Source of the DNA: Salminus brasiliensis
Lineage: Eukaryota; Chordata; Actinopteri; Characiformes; Bryconidae
Direction of reading: 5' to 3'
Assembly (NCBI RefSeq): GCF_030463535.1
Contig: NC_132888.1
Span: 5,324,081-5,388,080 of the forward strand
Length of the DNA: 64,000 nt
In this document: one piece after another, positions 43,992 through 60,656 of the stretch
Layout: each line of letters starts with the position of its first letter
How positions within the stretch are numbered: the stretch's first letter is position 1
Notes under the pieces: generated by a model
What the model was told of the DNA's origin: nothing
The model's database searches: none
Seen by the model: the letters and a program-made list of their open reading frames with translations, nothing else
Translations under genes and position numbers: made by a program

Positions 43992-44095
43992 CTGATGCTT
44001 TTGTGAGCCTATTTTAATGCACTGGGAGGAAGCCTTAAAGCTTTCACATTATTAAGAAACTACAGCTCCTCTTGAACACACATGAATACTTGAAT

Positions 44096-44481
44096 GTATG
44101 TGGCTATGCTTACAATTATACAAGATGTTATAAAATGTTGGGATCTATGGATATTCTATATTGTGTATCATATTATGTCGTCCAAATCATTATTGAAATA
44201 ATATGACTGGCTCTATAACAATACTTATGTGTTTACATGTATTTATTCATTTCTGGCATTTAGCAGATGCTCTTATCCAGAGGAACTTACAAAACTCTTA
44301 ATCATTTGTTCAGAATATTCAAAGCTAGTATCAATACACCTCATATTCAAAATACATTTGGTTGCTGACACTGCCTAACATGATGAATCTAGGGGTGCTA
44401 AAATTGTATAATGATTATGAGAGTAAATGGATCAATATTTTGTTTCTGCTTTACTATTGCAAGTGTTTGTTTTTTTTCCAG
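44096..44481 (+). other. predicted 5'UTR intron, unit 2
   Basis: Donor TTGAAT|GTATGT, acceptor TTTTTTTTCCAG, 386 bp, with the L2 tail piece at about 44230-44305 (minus strand). Confidence 0.5.
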
Positions 44482-44511
44482 GTGGTTTTAGAAGACTGGA
44501 TTCTTGATGTC

Positions 44512-45480
44512 ATGGACAAATATAGCAATATCACAACTGTTACTGAATTTTTCCTCCTTGGATTTCCAGGAGTGCCTCTAGAATATTATGCAGCTGTTGG
44601 AACTCTTCTGCTCTTCATTTATCTCATACTTGCAGGGGGAAATATTTTCATCATTGTGTTTGTTTTTTATGATAAAAGCCTCCAAAAGCCAGTTTATCTT
44701 ATCTTCTGCAACCTTGCTGCAGTGGACTTGGCTTTTGGAACTACCACAATGCCCAAAATTATTGCAAAGTATCTGTTTAGAGATGAACATGTGCAATTTC
44801 ATGCTTGCTTTATCCAAATGTTTTTCATCCATTATTTAGGAACTGTCACTTCTTTCATTTTGCTTGTTATGGCAATTGATCGATTTATTGCTATATGTAA
44901 CCCCCTCAGATACCCCAGCCTTGTTACAAATCATTCTGCTGCAATTATATGTGTAATATCTTGGGTGATTCCAACCACTATAGTGATTGTGATAGTTGAC
45001 CAGGCCATAGTTTTGCCCTACTGCAACTCCAACATTATTTCACAGTGCTATTGTGACCGCACTTCTGTAACTAAATTGGCCTGTGGTGATACAACACTTT
45101 CAAAGACATTTTCTTTTGTTGCGGCAATGGTCGTGCTGTTAGGACCCCTTGCTTTCATCATATTCTCCTACATAGCAATCATCATAGCTGTGTTTAAAAT
45201 ATCCAATGCTCAAGGAAAGTACAAAACGTTGTCAACATGCAGTCCTCAACTTCTTATCATATGCCTTTACTATTTGCCCCGATGTGCTGTCTACATTGCT
45301 GATATAACAGTCCAAATGAAAATTGATGCTCGTATCATGATCAGTATGTGGTATAGTCTCTTTCCCCCTCTTGTCAATCCAATTATTTTCTGCTTTAAAA
45401 CTAAGGAAATCCGAGAAGCAGTGTTAATGAAATTAAGACAAAGAAAGATCAGTGACAAACTGACTGCTCCTTCAGGCTAA
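44512..45480 (+). CDS. odorant receptor (array gene 2)
   Basis: Intact 322-residue OR, 99% identical in protein to array gene 1 (differences at residues 3, 7 and 262 only). The sequon remains (NIT, 6-8). All OR landmarks are as in gene 1, including [13 protein letters not shown] with Lys at 296, which genes 3-5 lack (Arg). The frame is open well upstream (to 44362), but a splice acceptor lies at 44481 and the paralogues all start at this ATG, so I take 44512. Synonymous changes are also rare across the first two thirds, so the pair is very young or recently converted. Confidence 0.96.
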   Translation: MDKYSNITTVTEFFLLGFPGVPLEYYAAVGTLLLFIYLILAGGNIFIIVFVFYDKSLQKPVYLIFCNLAAVDLAFGTTTMPKIIAKYLFRDEHVQFHACFIQMFFIHYLGTVTSFILLVMAIDRFIAICNPLRYPSLVTNHSAAIICVISWVIPTTIVIVIVDQAIVLPYCNSNIISQCYCDRTSVTKLACGDTTLSKTFSFVAAMVVLLGPLAFIIFSYIAIIIAVFKISNAQGKYKTLSTCSPQLLIICLYYLPRCAVYIADITVQMKIDARIMISMWYSLFPPLVNPIIFCFKTKEIREAVLMKLRQRKISDKLTAPSG

Positions 45481-46163
45481 GAAATGTTTTAGCAGATAAT
45501 ATAGTTTATGTAACAAGTGGATATATTTTTGCTAACTCAATTTTCTAGAAGGTTTCTGAACTTTTCAAGAAGGTTTCTGAACTTTTGTTGCTTCATAAGT
45601 TATTAAAGTACTCTCACATGTTGAAATCTGAGTCTTTCCTGATAAAAAGACTTCGAGAAGTTGTAATTTTTTTTTTGAGCATGTATTTTCTATGAAATTC
45701 TATGAAAAAGTAACATTAATTGATTTTCAACAATTGTTTTTCAATTTTACAATTTTGGCATTTAAAATATCTTTTCCCATTACATATTTTGGGTGGTACA
45801 CTAAACTTTAAATTAATAAGCTACTCTTCCATGTGATTGGAAATGTTACTTAGGTTTTTTTAATTAAATATTGGTACTTTGACTTACATTGTAAGCCATG
45901 AATGATTTTGCCTCATCCATAAAATGACAGTAATGGAGGTGCAAGCTTTGGTTTCAAAAACGATGATGGGTTAAGTATCTTTTTAAATATATGGTCCTCT
46001 CAGAAAGTCCTGGAATAAAAAAAAATTAAATACATTTTTTTTGCTAAATTTAAATGACGTTTAGATCAGAATTTCATCTATAATGTTTACATTCAGAAGT
46101 GAAACTAAATGAAACAACACAAAACCATCCAAAAACAGATTGATGATGCCTGTGAGTTAGATA
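45481..46163. other. 3' flank of array gene 2
   Basis: Conserved 3' flank as in unit 1, up to the Tc1 insertion point. No gene. Confidence 0.6.
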
Positions 46164-47539
<1,376 letters not shown>

Positions 47540-47540
<1 letters not shown>

Positions 47541-47641
47541 TTAAATTTTTAGTCTATTTAAACTAGCTGAGCTTATTCTTGGGTAATTAGCAAAGCACTT
47601 TTGTAAGTTGCTCTGAAATGCCCTAAATGTAAATGTAAATG
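47540..47641 (+). mobile_element. L2 LINE tail left by deletion, unit 2
   Basis: Only the last about 100 bp of the LINE remain (TTTTTAGTCTATTTAAACTA ... TTGTAAGTTGCTCTGAAATG), fused to the right arm of Tc1. The junction lies in a short A/T microhomology. Confidence 0.8.
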
Positions 47642-48987
47642 TCATCACAAGTAAGAAATTTGCAACCAACAATTCCATGGTATTTATTTTAAGACTATGC
47701 GTTCCAATATTTGTTCTCAGCTAAAAAAATAGGGGAGTGTGCCAAGATAGCTACCATGTTTTATGTTTCACATATCAGAAAATAAAAGCTCAAATTGTAA
47801 CTTGTTGAATCATATTCATCTTTTCATCTGACACGTCTTCAATGTATAGGAAAAACAAAAAGGCCCTTGTCATTTCAGTCGAATCCGAGTTGACTGTACT
47901 TTGCCTCTATTAGTCAAGTCAGATTTATTTGTATAGCTTTTTACAACTATTGTCGTCACAAAGCAGCTTTACATAATTAGTAATTAATAAAAGACAGAGA
48001 TAAGAAAAGAAATAACATAAGACATGAAGGATCAAAGACCCCCAGTGAGCAAGCCAACGGCGACAGTAGCAAGAAAAAACTCTCTCAGAGCTGAAGGAAG
48101 AAACCTTGGGAGGAACCAAGACTCACAAGGGGGACCCATCCTCCTCTGGTCAGAACTATTTAAACATTAAAGATAAAAATTACCAAACCAGTTACAACAG
48201 ATGGTTAATAGTGGTGATATTAATAGTGGCAGATAGTTACGAGTCCATTTAGGTTTTAACATGGTCATTAGACAGGTAGCAGTGGTAGGCGGGAGCCGCT
48301 GGTCTGCTATGGGTGGTGGGTAGGGGGCCTGCTGTTTGGACCGGTAGGTGGCAGCTGGTCTGACGCAGGTAGAGGGGATGTCAGCAGGCAATCTTCCAGC
48401 AGGTCGGGCTGGGTGGCCATTTACTCAGAGAAGGTAAAAAGAGAAAGTTAGTACTGAGAGGATTTTATGGAGAGCAGAGAATGTTGAGCAGTATCAGAAT
48501 GTGTCTAAAGACTCCGGCAGGCCTGACTATAACAGCCTAAATAAAAGGAGAGAACCAGAAGGTAAAACAAACAAAATTATTGTTATTCAGAGATTGGCTG
48601 TTTGAAGTTAGTAGTCATTTGTGGGAATTCGTGATTTGTTTGGTAGAGTAATTCAAATGTGGCTGATGCAACAAGGGATGACTGACCTGCTTACTATGGA
48701 TGGTGGCTCATTCATTACAGTAGGGAGCAACTGTTTTGATTCAAAAACAGAAACAGATTCAACAGTCCCAAGAAGTAAAGAGAAAAAGGAATTAGCCCAC
48801 TTACTCATGGATTGCCCAGGAGCACTTTAGGTGAACAGCATGCTAATGCCTACAGAGAAGTTCCCAGGCTGAAACCTTCAGGTTCCCCTTCCTCAACCAC
48901 TTCACTACTTTTCTGGCCTAATGCCCATTCACTATGTAACAGGGTGGATGAAGGAAGGGAGGCTATCCTGAGGCTGAGCTTCTATAC
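47642..48987. other. spacer, unit 2
   Basis: Shared spacer up to 47912, unclassified repeat 47913-48545, then shared spacer from 48560 and a short LTR-like end (48890-48945). No gene. Confidence 0.5.
47913..48545. repeat. interspersed fish repeat (unclassified)
   Basis: Begins GTCAAGTCAGATTTATTTGT, contains CAGTGAGCAAGCCAACGGCG and GGAGGAACCAAGACTCACAA, and ends near ACTCCGGCAGGCC and AAAAGGAGAGAACCAGAAGG. Found only in unit 2. I recognise it as a widespread repeat of fish genomes but cannot assign a class. Confidence 0.6.
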
Positions 48988-49070
48988 ACATGCTGGAGGT
49001 TGCCCATGAGGACAGGAAACTAAGAAAACAGTATTACTTCTAGCTGGTCTCAGGTGTCATGGAAGAGCAA

Positions 49071-49077
49071 TTATAAA
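49071..49077 (+). promoter_or_regulatory. TATA box, unit 3 OR
   Basis: TTATAAA; the base before it is A instead of T, so the box is AATTATAAAC, one change from the other units. Confidence 0.55.
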
Positions 49078-49186
49078 CTGATGCTTTTGTGAGTCATTCC
49101 TATTTGGGCACAGTGGGTGGAAGCATCAGAGTTTTCACATTATTAAGAAACTACAGCTCCTCTTCAACACACATGAATACTTGAAT

Positions 49187-49569
49187 GTATGTGGCTATGC
49201 TTACAATCATACAAAATGTTATAAAATGTTGGGATCTATGGATATTCTATATTGTGTATCATGATATTATGTCATCCTTTTCATTACTGAAATAATATGA
49301 CTGGCTCTATAACTATTAATGTTTGCATGTATGTTTAATCATGTATGGCATTCAGCAGATGCTCTTATCCAGAGCAACTTACAAAATGTTTAATCAATTG
49401 CTCAGAATATCCAGAGTTAGTATCAATACACCTTATTTTCAAACTACATTTGGGTGCTGACACTGCCTAATATGATGAATCTAGAGGTGTTAAAAATTGT
49501 ATAATGATTATGACAGTAAATGGATCAATGTTTTGTTTCTGCTTTACTATTGCAAGTGTTTTTTTCCAG
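49187..49569 (+). other. predicted 5'UTR intron, unit 3
   Basis: Donor TTGAAT|GTATGT, acceptor GTGTTTTTTTCCAG, 383 bp, with the L2 tail piece at about 49320-49395 (minus strand). Confidence 0.5.
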
Positions 49570-49599
49570 GTGGTTTTAGAAGACTGGATTCTTGATGTC

Positions 49600-50568
49600 A
49601 TGGACAAATATAGCAATTCCACAACTGTTACTGAATTCTTCCTCCTTGGATTTCCAGGAGTGCCTCTAGAATATTATGCAGCTGTTGGAACTCTTCTGCT
49701 CTTCATTTATCTTATACTTGCAGGGGGAAATATTTTCATCATTGTATTTGTGTTTTATGATAAAAGCCTCCAAAAGCCAGTTTATCTTATCTTCTGCAAC
49801 CTTGCTGCAGTGGACTTGGCTTTTGGAACTACCACAATGCCCAAAATTATTGCAAAGTATCTGCTTAGAGATGAAACTGTGCAATTTCATGCTTGCTTTA
49901 TCCAAATGTTTTTCATCCATTATTTAGGAACTGTCACTTCTTTCCTTTTGCTTGTTATGGCAACTGATCGATTTATTGCTATATGTAACCCTCTCAGATA
50001 CCCTAGCCTTGTTACAAATCATTCTGCTGCAATTATATGTGTAATATCTTGGGTGATTCCAACCACTATAGTGATTGTGATTGTTGTCCAGGCCATAGTT
50101 TTGCCCTACTGTAACTCCAACATAATTTCACAGTGCTATTGTGACCGCACTTCTATAACTAAATTGGCCTGTGGTGATATAACAATTTCACAGACATTTG
50201 CTTTTGTTTCGGCAATGGTCGTGCTGTTAGGACCCCTTGCTTTCATCATATTCTCCTACATAGCAATCATCATAGCTGTGTTTAAAATATCCAATGCTCA
50301 AGGAAAGTACAAAACATTCTCAACATGCAGTCCTCAACTTCTTATCATATGCCTTTACTATCTGCCCCGATGTGCTGTCTATATTGCTGATATAACCGTC
50401 CAAATGAAAATTGATGCTCGTATCATGATCAGTATGTGGTATAGTCTCTTTCCCCCTCTTGTCAATCCAATTATTTTCTGCTTTAGAACTAAGGAAATCC
50501 GAGAAGCAGTGTTAATGAAATTAAGACAAAGAAAGATCAGTGACAAACTGACTGCTCCTTCAGGCTAA
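49600..50568 (+). CDS. odorant receptor (array gene 3)
   Basis: Intact 322-residue OR. Compared with genes 1 and 2 it has LLRDETVQF after TM2, VVQ instead of VDQ before ECL2, and [15 protein letters not shown] at ECL2/TM5. It shares FRTKEIR with genes 4 and 5. A peculiarity is [10 protein letters not shown] at 120-129: the Ile just before the DRF motif is Thr, unlike every other OR here. All landmark cysteines, the NST sequon, SY and NPIIF are present. The open frame runs back to 49504, but the splice acceptor (49569) and paralogy favour the ATG at 49600. Confidence 0.96.
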   Translation: MDKYSNSTTVTEFFLLGFPGVPLEYYAAVGTLLLFIYLILAGGNIFIIVFVFYDKSLQKPVYLIFCNLAAVDLAFGTTTMPKIIAKYLLRDETVQFHACFIQMFFIHYLGTVTSFLLLVMATDRFIAICNPLRYPSLVTNHSAAIICVISWVIPTTIVIVIVVQAIVLPYCNSNIISQCYCDRTSITKLACGDITISQTFAFVSAMVVLLGPLAFIIFSYIAIIIAVFKISNAQGKYKTFSTCSPQLLIICLYYLPRCAVYIADITVQMKIDARIMISMWYSLFPPLVNPIIFCFRTKEIREAVLMKLRQRKISDKLTAPSG

Positions 50569-51235
50569 GAAATGTTTTAGCAGATAATATAGTTTATGTA
50601 ACAAGTGGATATATTTTTGCTAACTCAATTTTCTAGAAGGTTTCTGAACTTTTCTTGAATATTTTTGAACTTTTGTTGATTCATAAGTTATTAAAGTACT
50701 TTCACATGTTGGAATCTGAGTCTTTCCTGATAAAAAGACTTTGAGAAATTGTAATTTTTTTAGCATGTATTTTCTTTGAACCATGAAAAAGTAACATTAA
50801 TTGATTTTCAACAATTGTTTTTCAATTTTACAATTTTAGCATTTAAAATATATTTTCCCATTACACATTTTTAGGTGGTACACTAGAAGTTAAATTAATA
50901 AGCTCCTCTTGCAAATGATTAGAAGTGTTACTTTGGTTACCTAAATTAAATCTTGGTACTTTAACTTACATTGTAAGCCAAAAATTATAGTAAAATTACA
51001 GTCATGGAGATGCAAGCTTTGGTTCCAAAAATGATGGTAAATCAACTTAATCTTTTTAAATATACAGTCCTCTCAGAAAGTCCTGGAATTACAAATTTAT
51101 TTTTAGCAAAATGTAAATGACATTTAGATCAGAATTTCATCTATAATTTTTACATTCAGAATGGTAACTAAAAGAAACAACACAAAAACATCAGAAGAAA
51201 AATGCAACAGTTTGGTGATGTCTGTGAGTTAAATA
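50569..51235. other. 3' flank of array gene 3
   Basis: Conserved 3' flank as in the other units. No gene. Confidence 0.6.
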
Positions 51236-52868
<1,633 letters not shown>

Positions 52869-54153
52869 TACAGTCATCTGAAACCCACGCTGGACAGCTT
52901 GGACATCGGTGGCCCATTTCTGTTCTCTGGGTTCTGATTCTCCTCGACCTCTCTGCAGCTTTTGATACAGTGGACCACAAGATCCTCCTGTCTATCCTTG
53001 CCTGCCATGGCTCTGCATGCGATGGTTTGCATCGTACCTGCAGGGATGCTCATACCAGGTAACATGGCAGGGGGACACGTCCGCTCCCTGTAGTCTCTCC
53101 ACTGGTGTTCCACAAGGCTTGGTTCTTGGTCCTCTTCTTTTCTCAATCTATACTAGCTCTCTTGGTAAAGTGATATTCTCTTATGGATTTTCTTACCACT
53201 GTTATGCCGATGACACTCAACTCATCCTTTCATTCCCCACCATCTGACACACAGCTTTCTACCCGCTTCGCAGCATGATGTCTCTTCTTGGATGCCGGCT
53301 CACCACGTCTTATTTAACCCAAGCAAAACAGAGCACCTGTACATCCTGGGAACTGCTGGACTATAAAATGATCTTGCCATGTCCTTTGAAAACTCACTGT
53401 TCACTCCATCTACAGAAGCTCGAAGCCTTGGTGTAGTCATGTATAATCAGTTATCATTCTCAAGTCACGTTGAAGTTCTGACTCAGTCATGCAGATTTCT
53501 CCTGTACAACAGCCAGAGAATTCGACCCTTCCTCTCTAGAGCAGCCGCCCAGGTGCTCGTTCAGTCTCTCGTCACTTTGAGACTTGACTACTGCAACTCT
53601 GTTCTGGATGGTCTCCCTCTGCGCACCATCAAACCCCTGAAACTTATGCAAAATGCAGCTAAACGGGTTGTCTTCAACATTTCTAAATTCAGCCTTGTCA
53701 CTCCACTGCTGCATTCTCTTCACTGGCTTCCCGTAGCTGCTGCCCGCATCAGATTCAAAACCTTGACCCTGGCCTACAAAGCCAAGAAAGGACCAGCCCA
53801 TCCATATTTGATGGCAATGGTCAAAAGCTGATCTGCACCTGATCCCCTCAAAATCAAGACAAGCGTCCAGGCTTTTTTTCTGTCCTGACACCAAAGTGGT
53901 GGAACGAACTTCCCCTAGGTGTCCGAACAGCAGAGTTGCTTGCTGTCTTCAAAAGCAGACTGAAGACCCTCCGCTTCCAAGAGTACTTGGGCAAATAGTA
54001 GAGTGGTCACCTTATTGACTTGTGTTAAGTAGTGTCTTACTTAGAGGTATCTTTGGATTTTTTGTCTATTCAAACTAGCTGAGCTTATTCTTGGGTAATT
54101 AGCAAAGCACTTTTGTAAGTCGCTCTGAAATGCCCTAAATGTAAATGTAAATG
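52869..54153 (+). mobile_element. L2-clade LINE, 5'-truncated, unit 3
   Basis: Best-preserved LINE copy. RT blocks in shifting frames: [19 protein letters not shown] near 52950, [20 protein letters not shown] near 53105, [13 protein letters not shown] near 53205 (RT active site intact), then an open stretch 53379-53831 with RSLGVVMYNQLSF, SCRFLLYN, LRLDYCNSVLDGLP, NAAKRVVFN and LHWLPVAAARIRFK. These blocks and their order are typical of the L2 clade. It ends with the TAAGTCGCTCTGAAATG tail and AAATGTAAATG repeats. It lacks the N-terminal endonuclease, so it cannot move by itself. Confidence 0.88.
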
Positions 54154-55562
54154 TCATCGCAAGTAAGAAATTTGCAATCAACAATTCAATGGTATTTACT
54201 TTAAGACCACTACTGGTAGATAGAGCTGGGACTGAAGGAGGTGACGGGGTGGTGGTTGTGAAGAACTGAACAAGGTGAAGATTAAATGTATAGGATGTTA
54301 CATTGGGAAGAGGAGTAGGGGAATCCCAGGGAGTAATTCTTTGCATCTATTGTCCTTGTGGAAAGAGGAGGGTTCAAGCCCAGGATTTCTATTATTCACT
54401 AACAATACTATCGACTAGGTTTCTTGCATATCCCTCTTCCTAATTCAGTTATATCATAACACGACTTTGCATGTTCAGATCATGACATTAGTATATGATA
54501 AAAGGAGGAAACTGTAAAAAAAAAAGTAGAACTCTGAGAATGTTGGGATGTTATGTGGCATCTGTTTTGTGGTAGGGATCCACCCCTAAACAAGTCCAAA
54601 TGAGTAAGAAACTGTTCCAAGCTCTCTGATTACATTTGAAGGTATGTAGGGTATGCATAAAACACCAGTATGTCACAGGTGGAAACCTTGAGAGGATCCA
54701 AGGCTCAGTAGGGGAACCAATCATTTTCTGGTTGGAGTGTGAAAAGATACTTTGGGCTTCTAAACCTGTTAGTTATGGATTTTATAAGAGTCAGTTGAGG
54801 TCAGAGAAACTCCACTATTGTAAAGGCTGTTATTCAGAGATTGGCTGTTTGAAGTTAGTAGTGACTTGTGGGAGTTCGTGATTTGTTTGGTAGAGTAATT
54901 CAAATGTGGCTGATGCAACAAGGGTTGATTGACCTGTTTACTATGGATGGTGGCTCAGTTTTCACGGTAGGGAGCAACTGTTTTGATTCAAAAACAGAAA
55001 CGGATCCAACAGTCCCAAGAAGTAAAGAGAAAAAGGAATGAGCCCAGTTACTCATGGAATGCCCAGGAGCAGTTGAGGCGAACAGCATGCTAATGCCTAC
55101 AGAGAGTCACAACGAAATTGTACAGTGACCTAAGGCTTGTCCAGTCTGAGGAAAAGCCAATCCATGCGTCTTATGGTGTCTGTTCTGGAAAGGGGCCATT
55201 TTCATTGTGTCTTTTTTGTGTCTTTTTTGTGTCTTCAGTTTATGGAACGTTAGGAAGCTAGGTTAGCTGGAGGTCTTGTGTTTGCTTTTTGCTTTTGTTA
55301 GGTTAGCTAGATTCATGGGTGGAGTTAGCATGAGGTATGTTTGTTGTTTGGCATTGCTTACCCCTTTACCCTTGTCTTTTGTCTATGTGTAAAGTTGTAA
55401 ATATATATTTCAATGCCTAAAACCCTAATGTATTTTTGTTTTACACCCTTCCTCAACCACATCCCTACTTTTCTGGCCTAATGCCCATTCACTAGAACGT
55501 AACAGGTGTGGATGAAGGAGGGGAGAGGGAATAAACATGGACAGCAGGCTTAGCTTCTATAC
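54154..55562. other. shared spacer and LTR-like block, unit 3
   Basis: Parallel to 42145-43902 of unit 1 with a shorter start. It includes the triple GTGTCTTTTTT motif near 55205-55240 and the LTR-like end near 55450-55510. No gene. Confidence 0.5.
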
Positions 55563-55643
55563 ACATGCTGGAGGTTGCCCAAGAGGACAGGGAACAAGAA
55601 AACAGTATTACATCTAGCTGGTCTCAGGTGTCATGGAAGAGCA

Positions 55644-55651
55644 TTTATAAA
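55644..55651 (+). promoter_or_regulatory. TATA box, unit 4 OR
   Basis: TTTATAAA in the shared module. The flanking sequence is closest to unit 2 (GAGCCTATTT after the box). Confidence 0.6.
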
Positions 55652-55755
55652 CTGATGCTTTTGTGAGCCTATTTGAGTGCACTGGGAGGAAGCCTTAAAG
55701 CTTTCACATTATTAAGAAACTACAGCTCCTCTTGAACACACATGAATACTTGAAT

Positions 55756-56133
55756 GTATGTGGCTATGCTTACAATTATACAAGATGTTATAAAATGTCT
55801 ATATTGTGTATCATGGTATCATGTCATCCAAATCATTATTGAAATAATATGACTGGCTCTATATCAATACTAATGTGTTTACATGTACATTTTTAAATTT
55901 TTGGCATTCAGCAGATGCTCTTATCCAGAGCAACTTACAAAATTCTTAATAATTTGTTCAGAATATTCAAAGCTAGTATCAATACACCTCATATTTAAAA
56001 TACATGTGGGTGCTGACACTGCCTAACATGATGAATCTAGGGGTGCTAAAAACTTTATAATGATTGAGAGTAAACTGATCAATGTTTTGTTTCTGTTTTT
56101 TACTATTGCAAGTGTTTGTTTGTTTTTTTCCAG
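55756..56133 (+). other. predicted 5'UTR intron, unit 4
   Basis: Donor TTGAAT|GTATGT, acceptor TTTGTTTTTTTCCAG, 378 bp, with the L2 tail piece at about 55877-55945 (minus strand). Confidence 0.5.
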
Positions 56134-56156
56134 GTGGTTTTAGAAGACTGGATGTC

Positions 56157-57125
56157 ATGGACAAATATAGCAATTCCACAACTGTTACTGAATTTTACCT
56201 CCTTGGATTTCCAGGAGTGCCTCTAGAATATTATGCAGCTGTTGGAACTCTTCTGCTCTTCATTTATCTTATACTTGCAGGGGGAAATATTTTCATCATT
56301 GTATTTGTTTTTTATGAAAAAAGACTCCAAAAGCCAGTTTATCTTATCTTCTGCAACCTTGCTGCAGTGGACTTGGCTTTTGGAACTACCACAATGCCCA
56401 AAATTATTGCAAAGTATCTGCTTAGAGATGAAACTGTGCAATTTCATGCTTGCTTTATCCAAATGTTTTTCATCCATTATTTAGGAACGGTCACTTCTTT
56501 CCTTTTGCTTGTAATGGCTATTGATCGATTTATTGCTATATGTAACCCCCTCAGATACCCAAGCCTTGTTACAAATCATTCTGCTGCAATTATATGTGTA
56601 ATATCTTGGGTGATTCCAACCACTATAGTGATTGTAATTGTTTTCCAGTCCATAGCGTTGCCCTACTGCAACTCCAACATAATTACACAGTGCTTTTGTG
56701 ACCGCACTTCTATAACTAAATTGGCCTGTAGTGATATAACAATTCCACAGACATTTGCTTTTGTTTCGGCAATGGTCGTGCTGTTAGGACCCCTTGCTTT
56801 CATCATATTCTCCTACATAGCAATCATCATAGCTGTGTTTAAAATATCCAATGCTCAAGGAAAGTACAAAACGTTCTCAACATGCAGTCCGCAACTTCTT
56901 ATCATATGCCTTTACTATGTGCCCCGATGTGCAGTCTATATTGCTGATATAACAGTCCAAATGAAAATTGATGCTCGTATCATGATCAGTATGTGGTATA
57001 GTCTCTTCCCCCCTCTTGTTAATCCAATTATTTTCTGTTTTAGAACAAAGGAAATTCGAGAAGCAGTGTTAATGAAATTAGGACAACGAAAGATCAGTGA
57101 CAAACTGGCTGCTCCTTCAGGCTAA
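56157..57125 (+). CDS. odorant receptor (array gene 4)
   Basis: Intact 322-residue OR. Own features: [10 protein letters not shown] (Tyr14), FYEKRLQKP in the first cytoplasmic loop, [20 protein letters not shown] across ECL2, [10 protein letters not shown] after the last ECL2 cysteine, YYVPRCAV at the end of TM6, and a C-tail [17 protein letters not shown] (Gly for Arg309). [18 protein letters not shown], the NST sequon and the cysteines are intact. ECL2/TM5 is where it differs most from genes 1-3. The start ATG follows the predicted acceptor by 23 bp. The ATTAAA that other units have past the stop is ATTACA here. Confidence 0.96.
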   Translation: MDKYSNSTTVTEFYLLGFPGVPLEYYAAVGTLLLFIYLILAGGNIFIIVFVFYEKRLQKPVYLIFCNLAAVDLAFGTTTMPKIIAKYLLRDETVQFHACFIQMFFIHYLGTVTSFLLLVMAIDRFIAICNPLRYPSLVTNHSAAIICVISWVIPTTIVIVIVFQSIALPYCNSNIITQCFCDRTSITKLACSDITIPQTFAFVSAMVVLLGPLAFIIFSYIAIIIAVFKISNAQGKYKTFSTCSPQLLIICLYYVPRCAVYIADITVQMKIDARIMISMWYSLFPPLVNPIIFCFRTKEIREAVLMKLGQRKISDKLAAPSG

Positions 57126-57784
57126 GAAATATTACTGCACATATTGTAGTTTATGTAACAAGTGGATATATTTTTGCTAACTCAATTTTCTAGTAGATTT
57201 CTGAACTTTTCAAGAAGGTTACTGAACTTTTGTTGCTTCATAAGTTATTACAGTACTCTCACGTGTTGAAATCTGAGTACTTCTTGATAAAAGACGAGAA
57301 TTTTTTTTTTTTTTTTTGAGCAGGTATTTTCATTGAATTATGAAAAAGTAACAACAACAATTGTTTTTTAAATTTTAGTTAGCATTTAAAAACAATATCT
57401 TTTCCCTTTACACATTTTAGGTGGTACACTAGACTTTAAATAAATGAGCTCCTTTTGCATGTAATTGGAAATGTTACTTAGGTTATGTAAATTAAATCTT
57501 GGTACTTTAACTTACATTGTAAGCCATGAATGATTTTGCCTCATCTGTAAAATATCAGTCATGGAGATGCAAGCTTTGGTTCCAAAAACAATGGTGGATT
57601 AAGTATCTTTTTAAATATACAGTCCTCTCAGAAAGTCCTGGAATGACAAGTTTATTTTTTGCTAAATTTAAATAACATTTAGATCAGAGTTTCATCTATA
57701 CATTTTACATTCAGATTTGAAACAAAATGAAGCACAAAACCATCCAAAAAATGCAACAGATTGGTGATGTCTGTGATTTAGATA
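57126..57784. other. 3' flank of array gene 4
   Basis: Conserved 3' flank with a poly-T run at 57301-57317. No gene. Confidence 0.6.
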
Positions 57785-59183
<1,399 letters not shown>

Positions 59184-59900
59184 TACAGTCATCTGCCTTC
59201 AAGTCTGCCAGAATTGTGCCTATCCTAAAGAAACCCACGCTGGACAGCTTGGACATCGGTGACCCATTTCTCTTCTCTCGGTTTTGAATCTCCTTGACCT
59301 CTCCGCAGCTTTTGACACAGTGGACCACAAGATCCTCCAGTCTACCCTTGCCGGGCGTGGAATTACAAGCTCTGCATGGCGATGGCTGGCATCGTAACTG
59401 CAGGAACACTCATATCAGGTAACATGGCAGGGGGACACATCCGCTCCCTGTAGTCTCTCCACTGGCATTCCACAAGGCTTGGTTCTTGGTCCTCTTCTTT
59501 TCTCACTCTATACTAGCTCTCTTGGTAAAGTGATATTGTCTCATGGATTCTCTTACCACTGTTATGCCGATGACACTCCACTCATCCGTTCATTCCCCAC
59601 TGCTTTCTACTCGCATCACAGAATGTCTCGCTGATGTCACTTCTTGGATGGCGGCTCACCACCTCTAACTTAAACCCAGCAAGACTGCTGGACTTAAAAA
59701 TGATCTTGCAATGTCCTTTGAGAATTCACTGGTCACTGCATCTACAGAAGCTCAAAGCCTTGGTGTAGTCATGGATGATTAGTTATCATTCTCAAGTCAT
59801 GTTGCAGTTCTTATTCAGTCATGCAGATTTCTCCTGTACAACATCCAGAGAATTCAACCCTTCGAGACTGGACTACTGCAACTCTCCTCTGGCTGGCCTT
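59184..59900 (+). mobile_element. L2-clade LINE, truncated at both ends, unit 4
   Basis: Same LINE as in units 1 and 3, starting at the Tc1 border (FKSARIVPILKKPTLDSLDI) and including [11 protein letters not shown] near 59550. It breaks off near 59900 in the LDYCNSPLAGL block, and its 3' tail is missing. Confidence 0.83.
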
Positions 59901-60131
59901 GACATGTTTTTGTTTTACACCCTTCCTCAACCACTTCCTTATTTTTCTGGCCTAATACCCATTCACTTAATCATAACAGGGTGGATGGAGGAGGGAAGAG
60001 GGAATAAACATGGACAGCCTTTTGCTTAACCTGAGGCTGATCTTTTTCACACATGCTGGAGGTTGCCCATGAGGACAGGAAACAAGAAAACAGTATTACA
60101 TCTAGCTGGTCTCAGGTGTCATGGAAGAGTA

Positions 60132-60139
60132 TTTATAAA
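60132..60139 (+). promoter_or_regulatory. TATA box, unit 5 OR
   Basis: TTTATAAA in the shared module. The flanks resemble units 1 and 3 (GTGAGTCATTCCTATTTGGG). Confidence 0.6.
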
Positions 60140-60248
60140 CTGATGCTTTTGTGAGTCATTCCTATTTGGGCACAGTGGGTGGAAGCCTCTAAACTTTTAC
60201 ACTATTAAGAAACTACAGCTCCTCTTCAACACACATGAATACTTGAAT

Positions 60249-60626
60249 GTATGTGGCTATGCCTACAATTATACAATATGTTATAAAATGTTGGGATCTA
60301 TGTATATTCTATATTGTGTATCATGATGTCATTTTGTCCAAATCATTATTGAAATAATATGACTGGCTCTATAACAATACTAATGTGTTTACGTGTACAT
60401 TTTTGGCATTCAGCAGATGCTCTTATCCAGAGCAACTTACAAAATTCTTAATCATTTGTTCAGAATATTCAAAGCTAGTATCAATACACCTCATATTCAA
60501 AATACATGTGGGTGCTGACACTGCCTAACATCATGAATCTAGGGGTGCTAAAGATTGTATAATGATAATGACAGTAAATGGATCAATGTTTTGTTTCTGC
60601 TTTAATATTGCAAGTGTTTTTTCCAG
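60249..60626 (+). other. predicted 5'UTR intron, unit 5
   Basis: Donor TTGAAT|GTATGT, acceptor GTGTTTTTTCCAG, 378 bp, with the L2 tail piece at about 60388-60455 (minus strand). Confidence 0.5.
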
Positions 60627-60656
60627 GTGGTTTTGGAAGACTGAATTCTGGATATC

